Below are positions 1 through 9,204 of a stretch of DNA of 64,000 bases, in pieces. Numbering within the stretch: the stretch's first letter is position 1; the number at the start of each line of letters is the position of its first letter. The translations under genes were made by a program, and so were the position numbers. The notes beneath the pieces were generated by a model. That model worked only from the letters and a program-made list of their open reading frames with translations, was not told where the DNA came from and searched no databases. Origin of the DNA: JAPOUP01 sp965203255 (GTDB lineage Bacteria; Pseudomonadota; Alphaproteobacteria; Rhodobacterales; Rhodobacteraceae); NCBI GenBank assembly GCA_965203255.1, contig OZ241882.1, positions 4,030,001 to 4,094,000 of the forward strand, read 5' to 3'.

Positions 1-443
1 GCAGCGGCGATCTGAACGAGACCCGCGAGAAGCTGTTCAAGCATTTCCTCATCGTTACCGACAATTGCCGCAAGCTGCCGTGCGTAAGGTTCGAATCCGG
101 TGGCATCGTTCTTGGCTGCATTGAAGATCACGGCGACCTCCTGCGCAGCGGAACGGGGAACGGTGATCACTTGCTTCAGAACATCTATTTCATCACGGGT
201 CACCCGTCCGTCAGCCTTGCTGAGCTTTGCGGCAAGGATTACGAACCCCATCGCAAATGCTGCCCGGATGTCCTCGATTGAACCACTCGACGAGGCGGCA
301 TGCTCGCTGATTTCCGGGTGACCTTCGGAAGGGCGGTTGCGTTTGTCCACAAGATGCCCGAATGCCAGTCCAGCAATTGCACCAATTGGCCCACCCAGCG
401 CGAATCCGGCTGCGCCGCCTAGAATTTTCCCGAATATGGACAC
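1..443 (-). CDS. TerB-domain protein, DjlA-like N-terminal part (runs off the window)
   Basis: Reading leftward from a GTG at 443 the frame is open to the window edge (about 147 codons). The first 30 residues form a glycine-zipper-like hydrophobic segment (GKILGGAAGFALGGPIGAIA), followed by a charged linker. From about residue 55 comes a TerB-like helical domain with the motif AKLSKADGRVTRDEI. This order (short membrane segment, TerB domain, then usually a C-terminal J domain) is that of DjlA-type DnaJ co-chaperones; the J domain would lie outside the window, so the assignment to DjlA is inference. The GTG is preceded by GAGGAG about 8 bases upstream, and no ATG lies nearby in frame. There is no sign of damage in the visible part. 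Confidence 0.7.
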   Translation of the reverse strand, partial: MSIFGKILGGAAGFALGGPIGAIAGLAFGHLVDKRNRPSEGHPEISEHAASSSGSIEDIRAAFAMGFVILAAKLSKADGRVTRDEIDVLKQVITVPRSAAQEVAVIFNAAKNDATGFEPYARQLAAIVGNDEEMLEQLLAGLVQIAA

Positions 444-743
444 TATGCGTTCTCCTCGTTGCAGGACCTCTACTAGTTCGCAGTTCGCGTCCTCACAATA
501 GACTTGAACCCTGTAGTACGGCTTACGTTAACAAAAGGGGCTACCACTTTGACCAAGCACCGGAGAAGTCCAGAGGGCCGGTCATTCCTGCGCCAATGCG
601 GTAACTGTATTTGATCGCGAATTCGTTCGGTAGTGCGGTCAACATTTGCCGCGAAATCGCTGGCTGCTAGCAACGGGGTATTCAGCGCAATGGCGAGTCG
701 CACGGTTCTGCGGCTGACAATCGTCTTTCGATTAGCCACAGAC
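444..743. other. Intergenic stretch without recognisable gene
   Basis: About 300 bases between the TerB-type gene, whose promoter should be here, and the left end of the degenerate ISKra4-like element. I see no conserved reading frame, RNA gene or repeat in it. Confidence 0.4.
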
Positions 744-1864
744 GGGTGTAGCCCAATTTTCCTGACTCCGGCGATTTCCGGTCCATAGTCTTGGAGCACG
801 TGCTGGGCCAATCGACCAGCGGCAGGCGTTCCGAGGCAATGGACAGGGAGTGCAGGCCATGAAGCGCGAAGAAGGGAAAACGGTGCACCGCCATCCGGAC
901 GCGGTGGCGTATCCGGGGGTCTGGGAGAGTAAGGCGCAGCGATGGTCCACCCGTACTCAGGGCGGCCACACCCGGTACTGGATCCAGGGCGGCGAGGTCG
1001 TTCCTCACCCAGCTGGGACGGGTGGAGGTGAAGCGGGGGTGTTTCCGCTGCCGGTCGTGCGGCACCGGATTCATCCGGCTGGTTCATGTCGGAATAACTT
1101 GAAGGGAGTGCGCCAACTCCATTAAGGAGTGCTTTCACACCATCCGGTTGCGCTGATCGGGAGTGTCCACCTGGAAAGAAATAAAGCGGGAGAAGCGGCT
1201 GGATCAATTCGGGAATGTTCGTCATTTGTCTGCTGACATAAACAGAGAAACAACACCGCGAACGTTCTGGCCCGGACGGTGCCGCTGACGGGCTCCGGGG
1301 CGGAGAGCTGGCACATCGGGGACCTCGCCGGGGTGAAGGCCCCGGCGGGCTCGCTGTAGCGCAGGGCCATGGAATCTGGCCGAGAGGAGGTGGTCAGGGG
1401 CAATCCACCGGAACCATGCATGTACCTGTCGGTCGACGGGACCGGGACACTGATGTGCAGGGAGGAGGTGGAGGGCGTCGCCGGAAAGCGGGAGGAAGGG
1501 AGCGCAGGTACTCGCGGGGTGAGGCTGGCCGTTGTCCACTCCGCCGAGGGCCGTGACCAGGAGACCGGTGCGGTCATCAAGGACAGGGGCAGCGAGACGT
1601 TCAGCTGCCTGACCGGTAGCGCGGCGGCGCTGTCAGGAGGCCGGGGAACCGGGCGTCGTCTCCGACGGGGTCGAATGGATACGGAACGCCTGCGACGCGC
1701 TGTTCGGGCTCCGGCTGAAGTGCCCGGGTACCCGCTGGTCGGAGAGGGGCGCCAACACCATGTTGGCACTGAAAGGCTGCGTCATGAACCACAGGCTGGC
1801 CGACCTGCGTGAATGGCGGGCGAATCAGCCCGCCGCGGCATGACAGGATTCCTGGACCACACCC
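744..1864 (+). pseudogene. Degenerate ISKra4-like insertion sequence and transposase
   Basis: The left end carries GGGTGTAGCCCA at 744 and the right end is the inverted form, CCACACCC ending at 1864, matching the termini of the better preserved element at 61451-63133. The transposase can be followed in pieces. An N-terminal piece from ATG 859 (HPDAVAYPGVW) is followed by an alien stretch around 1130-1255. The core resumes with DLAGVKAP near 1325 and YLSVDGTGTLM near 1420. The C-terminus at about 1738-1843 ends RANQPAAA. Several frameshifts separate the pieces, so no protein can be made. The copy lacks an obvious target duplication, suggesting rearrangement after insertion. Family assignment rests on similarity to the 61 kb copy and on the ISKra4-type catalytic region. 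Confidence 0.75.
1180..1255. repeat. Repeat shared with 57846-57905
   Basis: About 60 bases inside the broken ISKra4-like element recur, in opposite orientation, at 57846-57905 with only a few differences (shared core GTCAGCAGACAA and CATTCCCGAATTGATCC). It separates two parts of the transposase here and abuts a truncated oxidoreductase gene there, so it looks like the end of another mobile element. The element itself is not identifiable. Confidence 0.5.
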
Positions 1865-2039
1865 ACTTAAACTATACGACTGGAAGATCGAACGGCGAAA
1901 GGCTATCTTTCGCGACGAAGGGGACCGGTGGTTGAACAATGCACCAGCACCAAGGGAATGGCATGGTTCGCTTGAGTTCACGCTCGCGACGCTCCAGAGG
2001 CTACAGTCTTGCCTCTGGTACGGGAGCCGGAAACATTCT

Positions 2040-2800
2040 GATTGGGGAAGGAAACTAAAGGCCCTCGAGCGCGAACCCTTAGTCGACGCCGTATTCTAAG
2101 TACGCTTGAATGGCGTGCAGCCACTTGCTGACATTCTGCCGGGCTTCCTGTTCCCTGAACTTGGATCAGGGGCGGTTGTATCGACGCTTCCGGCTGCCGA
2201 AATCCCCTATCCGATGCGCAAGGAGGATAAGAATCTACAGTTCGTCCCAATTCAGCGCGTGGAGGCCAATGGATTTTCGATTTTGGTTGGTGATCGAAAC
2301 GTAATCGTCTGCTGCAAGTTGCCATACCCAAAGTGAAGAAACTTCAAGCCGGTCATTCTCGACATTATGGGGCGCATATCTACAGCAAGATTACCAGAAT
2401 CCGTGGAACGCTATTCTGTCAAGTATGTGAATCTCATTCAAGCGCTCAAGCGCCGACCTACCAGGAACAGATTGCCAAGATTGCCATCAACATCAAACTG
2501 GGCAATCTTGAGATAAGCGATGAACACTTCTCCGTCCAAGTGCATCGGGCGGAAGAAGATGTTGTTCATATTTTATAAATCGTTACGGATGCAAAAGGAA
2601 AATCAACGGAAATGACATGTTTGGCGTTCCTGTAGACATTGACTCGATCAGAAACGTCAATGTATCTGACATTCAGACGTTCGCAGCTAATCTCGAAGTC
2701 GGACTTGAAAACTTGAAGCAATCCAACAAGGAAAAATTTCTAGCTGTCTGACCGAGGATGCAGTACGAGAATTGGAGCCGATTTATGAATGGAGCGGATT
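2040..2800 (+). pseudogene. TIGR04255-like gene, inactivated
   Basis: Decayed gene of the sporadically distributed TIGR04255 family (function unknown). Recognisable pieces in order: EREPLVDAVF (about 2060) followed by an in-frame TAA where the family continues with ELRF; then PLADILPGFLFPEL; then ANGFSILVGDRNVIVCCKLPYP (2270-2330); then a shifted frame with ERYSVKYVNLI (about 2405); then VQVHRAEEDVVHIL (2540-2575) with a stop; then VDIDSIRNV; and finally LTEDAVRELEPIYE (2745-2785). At least three stops or frameshifts are needed to join these. It is the first of three consecutive damaged genes on this strand. I recognise the family from its conserved blocks only. Confidence 0.65.
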
Positions 2801-2811
2801 CAAGTGAAACT

Positions 2812-3111
2812 TCCCAAACTGCGATTGGGATCTTGGCTTTTGCGGTTAGTGGGGTAATGGCAACTGGAGAATATACTTGGCCAAGCCGAGACACACCCAA
2901 TTACATTTTGACACGGACCGCGCCCAGTTACAGTTATTTTTCCAACCAAGCGATGAACGTGAAGAAGCAACATCCACTTTCGGATTTTACCCAGGAAATG
3001 GCTACGATCTATGCATTCTTGAGCGAGAGGCAGATACGCATTGATGAGGAATTTGAAATTGCGATCTTTTAAAAGCTTGACAGCTTGTATGAGGCTCGAA
3101 AAAGCAAATGA
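2812..3111 (+). pseudogene. Small gene, second member of decayed operon
   Basis: Its C-terminal part is clear: MATIYAFLSERQIRIDEEFEIAIF, an in-frame TAA at 3070-3072, then KLDSLYEARKSK and a TGA that overlaps the ATG of the next gene. The overlap shows translational coupling with the following frame and so an operon. The upstream half is not readable with confidence. Function unknown; it may be a partner of the TIGR04255-type protein. Confidence 0.5.
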
Positions 3112-3725
3112 CCTTCAACGCGGAGCAACTGAAAGCGCAGCTACCGTATTATCTGACGGCCGAACCTGCGCAGAAAGAGCTCGTTCGCAATCTTGATGCT
3201 CTGAATCGTGGCGCCAAAACTGTTTACTACATCTCGGAGGCGCGTGGAGTAGGCGGCGACGGGATTTTGCAAGGAGACGGATGGTGGGACTTTCAGCTAT
3301 ACTCGTTTGATACTGGAAAAACATGTCGTAAGGAGCATCGTAATTTCGAACTCGTGCGACATTTCTAAAGACAACGAAAGGGTCATTCCACCAAAGATAG
3401 TATTCGCGCCAATAGTAAAATTGTCGGCAATTGATGCCCGCTTCAAGGGACGCAAACTAACGGGCAGTGCTGCGAAACAGCGAATTGATGCGATCAAGAT
3501 TCAGTCACCAATATTTTCTATCTTCCGGCTGAATGAGAGTTGGATGAAGATTATGTGGCGCTCCTCGATGATCTTCATTCGATGCCAGCCATGGCTAAAA
3601 TAGATACAGGAAAACTGTTTACGCTTAGTATGGCCGGATTCTACTTGTTTGCCTTCAAGCTGTCTGTACATTTCTGTCGACTTCAAGAAAACGTTGATCG
3701 GCGAGATGGAGAAAACAGCGACTAG
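3108..3725 (+). pseudogene. Unknown-function gene, third member of decayed operon
   Basis: Starts at ATG 3108 (MTFNAEQLKAQLPYYLTAEP). The frame is left near 3290, continues in the next frame with SIVISNSCDISKDNERVIPPK, returns to the first frame near 3510 with VTNIFYLPAE, meets a TGA, and goes on as ELDEDYVALLDDLHSMP to 3725. The ISNSCDI...PPK block resembles conserved hypothetical proteins often found beside TIGR04255-type genes; I know no function for them. Two frameshifts and one nonsense codon make it a pseudogene. Confidence 0.55.
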
Positions 3726-4092
3726 CAGGCTGCGGAAGATAGGCCTGAGGGATGGTCTTGGTGGACGCCTTTCGGTGTGATCGCGGCCCGCTGTTGTCCG
3801 ACGTGGCCGTCCCTTCGCCGTCCGGATTCGCCGTGCGCGGATCCAGCTTTCGATGCTCGGCCATGATCGCTTGGTTGCAGGCCTCGACCTGCATGGTCAG
3901 GAAGTCATGGCGCTGCAAACCCTGCGCCAGCGCGAACAGGTGCTCGCGGCGCCAGTTGCCGTCAAGGCTGTCGGCGGTCCGGGATGACGGTGCCCTGATG
4001 CGCGGATCCCGTACCGGTGCCAGAACCTCGGGATCCCGCTCACTGGCGATGATCGCCCGCAGTATCCGCAGGCCGGTTCCGCCCATAATTCG
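3726..4092 (-). pseudogene. IS110-family transposase fragment (third IS110 type)
   Basis: Minus-strand coding with the typical middle segment of IS110 transposases: LRILRAIIASERDPEVLAPVRDPR, then LDGNWRREHLFALAQGLQRHDF and VEACNQAIMAEHRKLDP. Neither the DEDD N-terminus nor the serine-containing C-terminus is present, and the sequence differs from both intact IS110 types in the window. It is fused at about 4092 to the Tn5/IS4-like fragment. Confidence 0.65.
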
Positions 4093-4543
4093 ACGGTCAC
4101 CGAATCGAGCCACACGTCCGTCTCCGTCAGCACCTTCCGCGGCTGCGGAACGGAACCGCTCACGATGTTCGCCGTCTCCACCACGGAGACGGACGTGGAG
4201 GAAGGCGGGGAGCCGCTGCGCAGGCTGCCGCTCACCACCGAACGGCCGGCGGAGGGGCAGCCGGACTCCATCCACGCCCTCACCGTGCTGGACTGGAACC
4301 GCGGAAGATGGAACGGCGGGACCTGGTTCCGGACGCTCAGGTCCGGGACCCGCAGCAGGGACAGGCGGCTGGACACCGCCGACGGCCCGCCCAGGCGCCT
4401 CGCCTCCGGCGCCGTCACCGCCTGCCGCGTCGCCGGCATCACCATGCTCGCCCGCGAGCGGCCGGACACCCCGGCCACCGAGGCCTGTCCCGAGGAGGAC
4501 ATAAGGCTCCTCCTCACCCTGCTGTCCGTCCAGGGCCACCGGG
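4093..4543 (+). pseudogene. Tn5/IS4-like transposase, C-terminal half (interrupted)
   Basis: The frame with LTVLDWNRGRWNGGTWFRTL and DRRLDTADGPPRRLASGAVTA followed by CRVAGITMLARERPDTPA is the C-terminal part of a Tn5-like IS4-superfamily transposase. It reads in frame to LLTLLSVQGHRE at 4543, where the IS110-B copy 3 begins. Joining 4545 directly to 9205 continues the same frame with VPTMADGTPPDALGERRRE and a TAG at about 9263, so the 4.66-kb block between was inserted into this gene. The N-terminal half is missing here; a related N-terminal half lies at 42463-43460. Confidence 0.75.
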
Positions 4544-4753
4544 AGCATCCATGTCTGGAATCAAGCCCGGATCCGGCTTTTTTCCGGCTTTTCTGCGGTT
4601 TTTCCCGGGTTCCGTGTCCGGCTGTCCCGGACCTTTCCACAGCGTTCCCCACAGGCGGCGCCGTCCGGGCGCGCCGAAGGGCCCGCCGGGGAGACCCCGG
4701 CCGGCCTGAAGGTGATTCGTTTCCGCGCCGGACGGACGCGGTCCGGCCTGCCG

Positions 4754-4889
4754 TCAGGCGGCGGCCGCCGTCCGGTCCTCCCACATCCGGCGGTCGCGGA
4801 GAAGGGCGTTGGCGGTCACGCCCGGCCCGCCCATGACGGCGACGGGGGCGACCCTGTGGGGCTTTCCCCTCCCCCTGAGGCGATCGTAC
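4754..4889 (-). pseudogene. IS110-B copy 3 transposase, C-terminal piece
   Basis: Minus-strand codons for LYDRLRGRGKPHRVAPVAVM ending RMWEDRTAAAA and a stop at 4754. Compared with the intact copy 2 (LYQRLRERGKPHKV), it is the last 45 or so residues of the same transposase. The rest lies at 6601-6750 and 8229-8883. It is separated from the middle piece by IS110-A. Confidence 0.8.
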
Positions 4890-6600
4890 AGATGCCATGG
4901 GACGGGCCGCCGTTTGCCTTCGCGGGTGATTCGGTGCAGGGTGTTGACAGGAAGACAGCATGTTGTGGCGGGGGGCCGCGAGACGGCAACCCCCGCCGAG
5001 TGAAAGGAGAGAAAGATGACTGATTCGAAAACCCCTTTCGAGGGGAACGTTACCACGGTCTACGCGGCTCTGGAAGTGAGCGGCAGGAGCTGGATCCTCG
5101 CGGTGGGCGATCCGTCCGACACGTCGAGGGCCGGCATCCACAGGCTGGCGCCGCAGGACGTTGATGGGCTCCTGGGCAGGCTCGGGCGGGCGCGGGAGCG
5201 GGCGGCGACCGGCGGCGATGTCCGGGTGATGCTTGTGTACGAGGCCGGTTACGAGGGCTTCTGGCTGGCCCGGCGGCTGGAGGGGGAGGATGTCGAGGTG
5301 GTTGTCTGCGACCCCGCGAGCCTCGAGGTGGTGCGGAGGAAAAAGAAGGTGAAGACGGACCGGATCGACGCCCGCCGGATGGTCCGGGCGCTCAGGGCGT
5401 GGGACGGCGGCGACCGGGACGCGATGTCGCGGGTGCGTGTGCCAACGGTCGCGGAGGAGGACAGGAAGCGGCTGCTGCGCCGGCGGGAGCGTCTGGTGCA
5501 GGAGCGCCGCCGCCTCTCGAACTCCGTCGACGGGCTCCTGAGGCTGCACGGGGTGTTGGCCGGGGATCCGGCGCGGCCGGGGTTCCGTGAGCGGCTCGGC
5601 GGGATGGAGACCGGCTACGGGGAGCCGCTGCCGCCGGAGCTGCTGGCCGAGATCAAGGGCATCCTCGACCGGCTGGAGCTGGTGCGCGCGGAACTCAAGG
5701 CTGTCGAGGCGAGGAAGATGGAGATGCTGGAGGCGTCGGCCCGGGCCCTCGACGGCCTCCGCGCGGACGCCGCCGGGAAGGAGGCCGCTCCGCCCGTTGA
5801 CAGACCGCGGGCGGCGCCGGCGGACGCCCACCACGCGGCGACGCTGGTCCGGCTGCGCGGGATCGGCCCGAACGACGCGCTGATGCTGGGCGGCGAGCTC
5901 TTCTACCGGGAGCTGCGCAACCGGCGGCAGCTGGCCAGCCTCGCGGGCCTGGCGCCGGTGCCCTTCGCGAGCGGGGGCGTCGACAACGACCAGGGGATCA
6001 GCAAGGCGGGCGGCGCGATGCTGCGAAAGCACCTGGTGCAGATGGCCTGGCGCTGGCTGCGCCACCAGCCCGACAGCGCCCTCTCGGCGTGGTTCCGGGA
6101 TTACGTGAGCGCCCGCGACGGACGTTCGCGCAGGCGGGGGATCGTGGCGCTGGCCCGTAAGCTTCTGGTGGCGCTGTGGAGGTTCGCCACCACCGGCCTG
6201 GTGCCGGAGGGCGCCGTCCTGTCGCAGGCCTGAGAGCGGGAGGGCAACGGAACAACGGAACAACGGAACACCCGGGCGGCCCGACGGGGCCTCCGGGGAA
6301 CCCGGGCAGGGCGTGTGACCGTGCAGGGGCCTGGTTCGCCGCAGGAAGCGGCACCGTTCATTTCAGATGGGTCCCGCCCCCCCCGGAACGTCGCACCGCC
6401 CGAATCGGGCATAATGGTCACGGGGCCGGCACCGGCCAACCGAACCGGATAAGAGGCTGGACGCGTCGTTGAGCGCGTCATGGAACCGCGACGTTCTGTC
6501 TGGACTTCCCCGGTGGCACGGAAGCCGCCCCCCGACGGAGGGAGGGACGCCGATGTGAGGTTTTGAAAAAGGGCACTTGACCTGTAAGGTCTCATAAGAG
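4890..6600 (+). mobile_element. IS110-A, copy 1
   Basis: About 1,709 bases, identical to 45990-47699 apart from one base in a run of C (near 6370 versus 47470). Flanked by the 2-base direct repeat AG (4890-4891 and 6599-6600). There are no terminal inverted repeats, as usual for IS110. About 125 bases precede and 365 bases follow the transposase gene; the long 3' non-coding part is where IS1111-type members carry their bridge RNA, so that is the place to look. Inserted in the IS110-B copy 3 transposase gene. Confidence 0.9.
5016..6233 (+). CDS. IS110-family transposase (IS110-A copy 1)
   Basis: A 405-residue DEDD recombinase with a RuvC-like N-terminal domain: VYAALEVSGRSW (an E at residue 20 where most members have D), VYEAGYEGFW (E76) and KTDRIDARRM (D115, D118). 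A coiled linker of about 130 residues follows, then the C-terminal transposase_20-type domain: LRGIGPNDALMLGGELFY, then LAGLAPVPFASGG, then ISKAGGAMLRKHL. It catalyses RNA-guided insertion of its element by strand exchange at a core dinucleotide. The start at ATG 5016 follows GAAAGGAGAG. Apparently intact; the D-to-E change at the first catalytic position is conservative and occurs in both copies. Confidence 0.9.
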   Translation: MTDSKTPFEGNVTTVYAALEVSGRSWILAVGDPSDTSRAGIHRLAPQDVDGLLGRLGRARERAATGGDVRVMLVYEAGYEGFWLARRLEGEDVEVVVCDPASLEVVRRKKKVKTDRIDARRMVRALRAWDGGDRDAMSRVRVPTVAEEDRKRLLRRRERLVQERRRLSNSVDGLLRLHGVLAGDPARPGFRERLGGMETGYGEPLPPELLAEIKGILDRLELVRAELKAVEARKMEMLEASARALDGLRADAAGKEAAPPVDRPRAAPADAHHAATLVRLRGIGPNDALMLGGELFYRELRNRRQLASLAGLAPVPFASGGVDNDQGISKAGGAMLRKHLVQMAWRWLRHQPDSALSAWFRDYVSARDGRSRRRGIVALARKLLVALWRFATTGLVPEGAVLSQA

Positions 6601-6750
6601 TTCCCTCATGTCCGGGGAGCACCTGCTGGCCGACAGCGCGGCCATATAGACGACGTCCCTCGGACGTCTCCTCCCGCCGCCGATGTGGCGCCCGCCCTTC
6701 AGGGTGCCGCTGTCGCGGGCGAAGGGGGCCACGCCGAGCAGGGAGGCGGC
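6601..6750 (-). pseudogene. IS110-B copy 3 transposase, middle piece
   Basis: Minus-strand codons AASLLGVAPFARDSGTLKGG, then RHIGGGRRRP and on to CSPDMREL. This piece falls between the IS110-A and IS110-B copy 2 insertions. It joins in frame to the C-terminal piece at 4889 and to the N-terminal piece at 8229 once those two elements are removed. Confidence 0.8.
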
Positions 6751-6752
6751 CT

Positions 6753-7072
6753 CGTATGTTCAGAGAATCAGAAATGAAAGGAGGAGGTGGCTGTGGAAAA
6801 ATCTGGCGCGATTTCCTGTGGAAAACATGCCTGTTGCCTTCCGCCGTCCCTCCGGTTCATTCCTGTGGCGGGACCGCCGCCGTCGGACCACTACCGGCGG
6901 CGGCGGTGCGGGGCCCTGCCCCGCAGGACGGGTTGGACCGATACGGCCTTGGATCGCGACAGCGGATCCGTCCGGCAGCGTGGTCGGCCCGCCCTCCCGT
7001 CCGTCTCCCGGGTCCTGGATGGATGCCTGGGTTTACAGAACCGGATCATCGCGAGGATAGGAGCGGGAGAGC
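6753..7072 (+). ncRNA. Candidate bridge-RNA region of IS110-B
   Basis: Non-coding left end, conserved nearly base for base in copy 3 (8884-9202, minus strand) although no protein is encoded. It contains several GC-rich self-complementary stretches, for example around 6885-6930. In IS110 elements this region is transcribed into a structured RNA whose two loops pair with target and donor DNA. I infer the function from family and position; I did not fold it or identify the guide loops. Confidence 0.4.
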
Positions 7073-8017
7073 ATGACAGCCATAGTCGCCGGAATCGACG
7101 TAAGCAAGCGTACACTCAACATCCACGTCAACGGGCGTGACTTCACGGCCACCAACGACACGGTCGGCTTCCGCAAGGTCGGCCGCCTCCTCAGGGAGGG
7201 CGGCGCCACGCGGGCCGTCATGGAGGCCACGGGACGCATGCACCGGGCGCTTCTGCAGTCGCTGCACGCCAGGGGGTTCTCCGCCACCGTCGTGAACCCG
7301 AGGCAGGCGAGGGATCTCCCGAAGGCCGCCGGGGCCCTTGCGAAAACCGACAGGGTGGACGCCAGGATACTGGCGGCCTTCGGGGCCGCGTTCCCGGACA
7401 TGCGGGCCACGGCGCCGGCCACCGGTGCCATCGACCGGCTCCGCGACATGCTGGTGCTGCGGGAGAAGCTCGTGGACCAGCGCGCCGAGCTGAGGACCGT
7501 CGTGTCGGAGGTCGGCGCCGACGCACCCGGCACGGAGGTCGGCAGGGTCCTCGAGGACATCGACGCCGCCATCGTGGCGCTGGAGCGGCGGATCGGCGGG
7601 ACGGTCGCCGCATCGCCGGAGTTCGCCGACAGCCACCGCATCCTGACCTCGGTGCCCGGCATCGGCCCCGTCACCGCCGCGGCGCTGGTCGCATGGATGG
7701 CCGAGCTGGGCGCCATCGGCAACCGCCAGGCCGCATCCCTGCTCGGCGTGGCCCCCTTCGCCCGAGACAGCGGCACCCTGAAGGGCGGGCGCCACATCGG
7801 CGGCGGACGCCGCAGGCCGAGGGATGTCGTCTATATGGCCGCGCTGTCGGCCAGCAGGTGCTCCCCGGACATGAGGGAACTGTACCAACGGCTCCGGGAG
7901 AGGGGAAAGCCCCACAAAGTCGCCCCCGTCGCCGTCATGCGCAGGCTGGTCGTGACCGCCAGCGCCCTTCTCCGCGACCGCCGGATGTGGGAGGACCGGA
8001 CGGCGGCCGCCGCCTGA
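7073..8017 (+). CDS. IS110-family transposase (IS110-B copy 2)
   Basis: A 314-residue DEDD recombinase: VAGIDVSKRTLNIHV (D9), VMEATGRMHRALL (E51) and KTDRVDARIL (D93, D96). The C-terminal domain has LTSVPGIGPVTAAALVAWM, then GNRQAASLLGVAPFARDSG, then DVVYMAALSASRC. All four catalytic acids are present. It starts at ATG 7073 after GGGAGAGC. The length is usual for the short IS110 type and no lesion is visible, so this copy may be active. Confidence 0.9.
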   Translation: MTAIVAGIDVSKRTLNIHVNGRDFTATNDTVGFRKVGRLLREGGATRAVMEATGRMHRALLQSLHARGFSATVVNPRQARDLPKAAGALAKTDRVDARILAAFGAAFPDMRATAPATGAIDRLRDMLVLREKLVDQRAELRTVVSEVGADAPGTEVGRVLEDIDAAIVALERRIGGTVAASPEFADSHRILTSVPGIGPVTAAALVAWMAELGAIGNRQAASLLGVAPFARDSGTLKGGRHIGGGRRRPRDVVYMAALSASRCSPDMRELYQRLRERGKPHKVAPVAVMRRLVVTASALLRDRRMWEDRTAAAA

Positions 8018-8228
8018 CGGCAGGCCGGACCGCGTCCGTCCGGCACCGAAAGCGAATCACCGGCGGGCCGGCCGGGGTCTCCCCGGCGGGCCCTTCGGCG
8101 CGCCCGGACGCCGCCGCCTGTGGGGAACGCTGTGGAAAGGTCCGGGACAGCCGGACACGGAACCGCGGAAAAACCGGGAAAAAGTCGGAAAAAAGCCGGA
8201 TCCGGGCTTGATTTCCAACATGGATGCT

Positions 8229-8883
8229 GCCGGTTGCCGATCGAGCCCAGCTCCGCCATCCACGCGACCAGCGCCGCCGCCGTGACGGGGCCGATGCCGG
8301 GCACCGAGGTCAGGATGCGGTGGCTGTCGGCGAACTCCGGCGATCCGGCGACCGTCCCGCCGATCCGCCGCTCCAGCGCCGCGATGGCGGTGTCCAGCTC
8401 CGCCAGCACCCTCCCGGCGGGCCCGCCGTCCGGCTGGGTGGCGGTCTCCGACACGACGGTCCTCAGCTCGGCGCGCTGGTCCACGAGTTTCTCCCGCAGC
8501 ACCAGCATGTCGCGGAGCTGGTCGATGGCGCCGGTGGCCGGCGCCGTGGCCCGCATCTCCGGGAACGCGGCCCCGAAGGCCGCCAGTATCCTGGCGTCCA
8601 CCCTGTCCGTCTTCGCAAGGGCCCCGGCGGCCTTCGGGAGATCCCTCGCCTGCCTCGGGTTCACGACGGTGGCGGAGAACCCCCTGGCGCGCAGGGACTG
8701 CAGAAGCGCCCGGTGCATGCGCCCCGTGGCCTCCATGACGGCCCGCGTGGCGCCGCCCTCCCTGAGGACGCGGCCGACCTTTCGGAAGCCGACCGTGTCG
8801 TTGGTGGCCGTGAAGTCACGCCCGTTGACGTGGATGTTGAGTGTACGCTTGCTTACGTCGATTCCGGCGACTATGGCTGTCAT
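8229..8883 (-). pseudogene. IS110-B copy 3 transposase, N-terminal piece
   Basis: Starts at an ATG at 8883 (minus) with VAGIDVSKRTLNIHV. It has all DEDD acids and runs to AELGSIGNRQ, where IS110-B copy 2 cuts in. It differs from copy 2 in a short variable stretch (ETATQPDGGPAGRVLAELD against EVGADAPGTEVGRVLEDID), so the two copies diverged before copy 2 arrived. Confidence 0.85.
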
Positions 8884-9204
8884 GCTCTCCCGCTCCTGTC
8901 CTCGCGATGATCCGGTTCTGAAAACCCAGGCATCCATCCAGGACCCGGGAGATGGACGGGAGGGCGGGCCGACCACGCTCCCGGACGGATCCGCTGTCGC
9001 GATCCAGGGTCCAATCGGTCCAACCCGTCCTGCGGGGCAGGGCCCCGCACCGCCGCCGCCGGTAGTGACCGACGGCGGCGGTCCCGCCACAGGAATGAAC
9101 CGGAGGGACGGCGGAAGGCAACAGGCATGTTTTCCACAGGAAATCGCGCCAGATTTTTCCACAGCCACCTCCTCCTTTCATTTCTGATTCTCTGAACATA
9201 CGAG

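Larger units (their letters stand above)
6751..8228 (+). mobile_element. IS110-B, copy 2 (intact)
   Basis: About 1,476 bases bounded by CT at 6751-6752 and CT at 8227-8228. Inserted in the opposite orientation into a sister copy of itself. It has about 320 bases of 5' non-coding sequence (6753-7072) and about 210 bases after the gene. A long 5' non-coding end is typical of the IS110 subgroup in which the bridge RNA is encoded upstream of the recombinase, so 6753-7072 is the candidate bridge-RNA region. Confidence 0.85.
4544..9204 (-). mobile_element. IS110-B copy 3, interrupted by two other IS110 elements
   Basis: An IS110-family element lying on the minus strand, its 3' end at 4544 and 5' end at 9204, each flanked by the dinucleotide AG (CT on the element strand). 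It is cut twice: by IS110-B copy 2 (6751-8228) inside codons for GNRQ/AAS, and by IS110-A (4890-6600) between MREL and YDR. Removing both gives one continuous transposase frame. Its 5' non-coding region (8884-9202) is nearly the same as that of copy 2. Confidence 0.85.

Noticed and set aside
3897..6263. A 788-codon open frame on the minus strand opposite IS110-A (and its 625-codon counterpart at 45486-47363)
   Set aside because: Composition is repetitive Arg/Pro/His-rich, typical of antisense shadow frames in GC-rich DNA, and the plus strand has a well conserved IS110 transposase.
7831..9168. A 445-codon minus-strand frame covering IS110-B copy 3
   Set aside because: It joins the truncated copy 3 transposase to antisense sequence of copy 2 and adds a non-coding N-terminal extension; it is a chimera created by the insertion.
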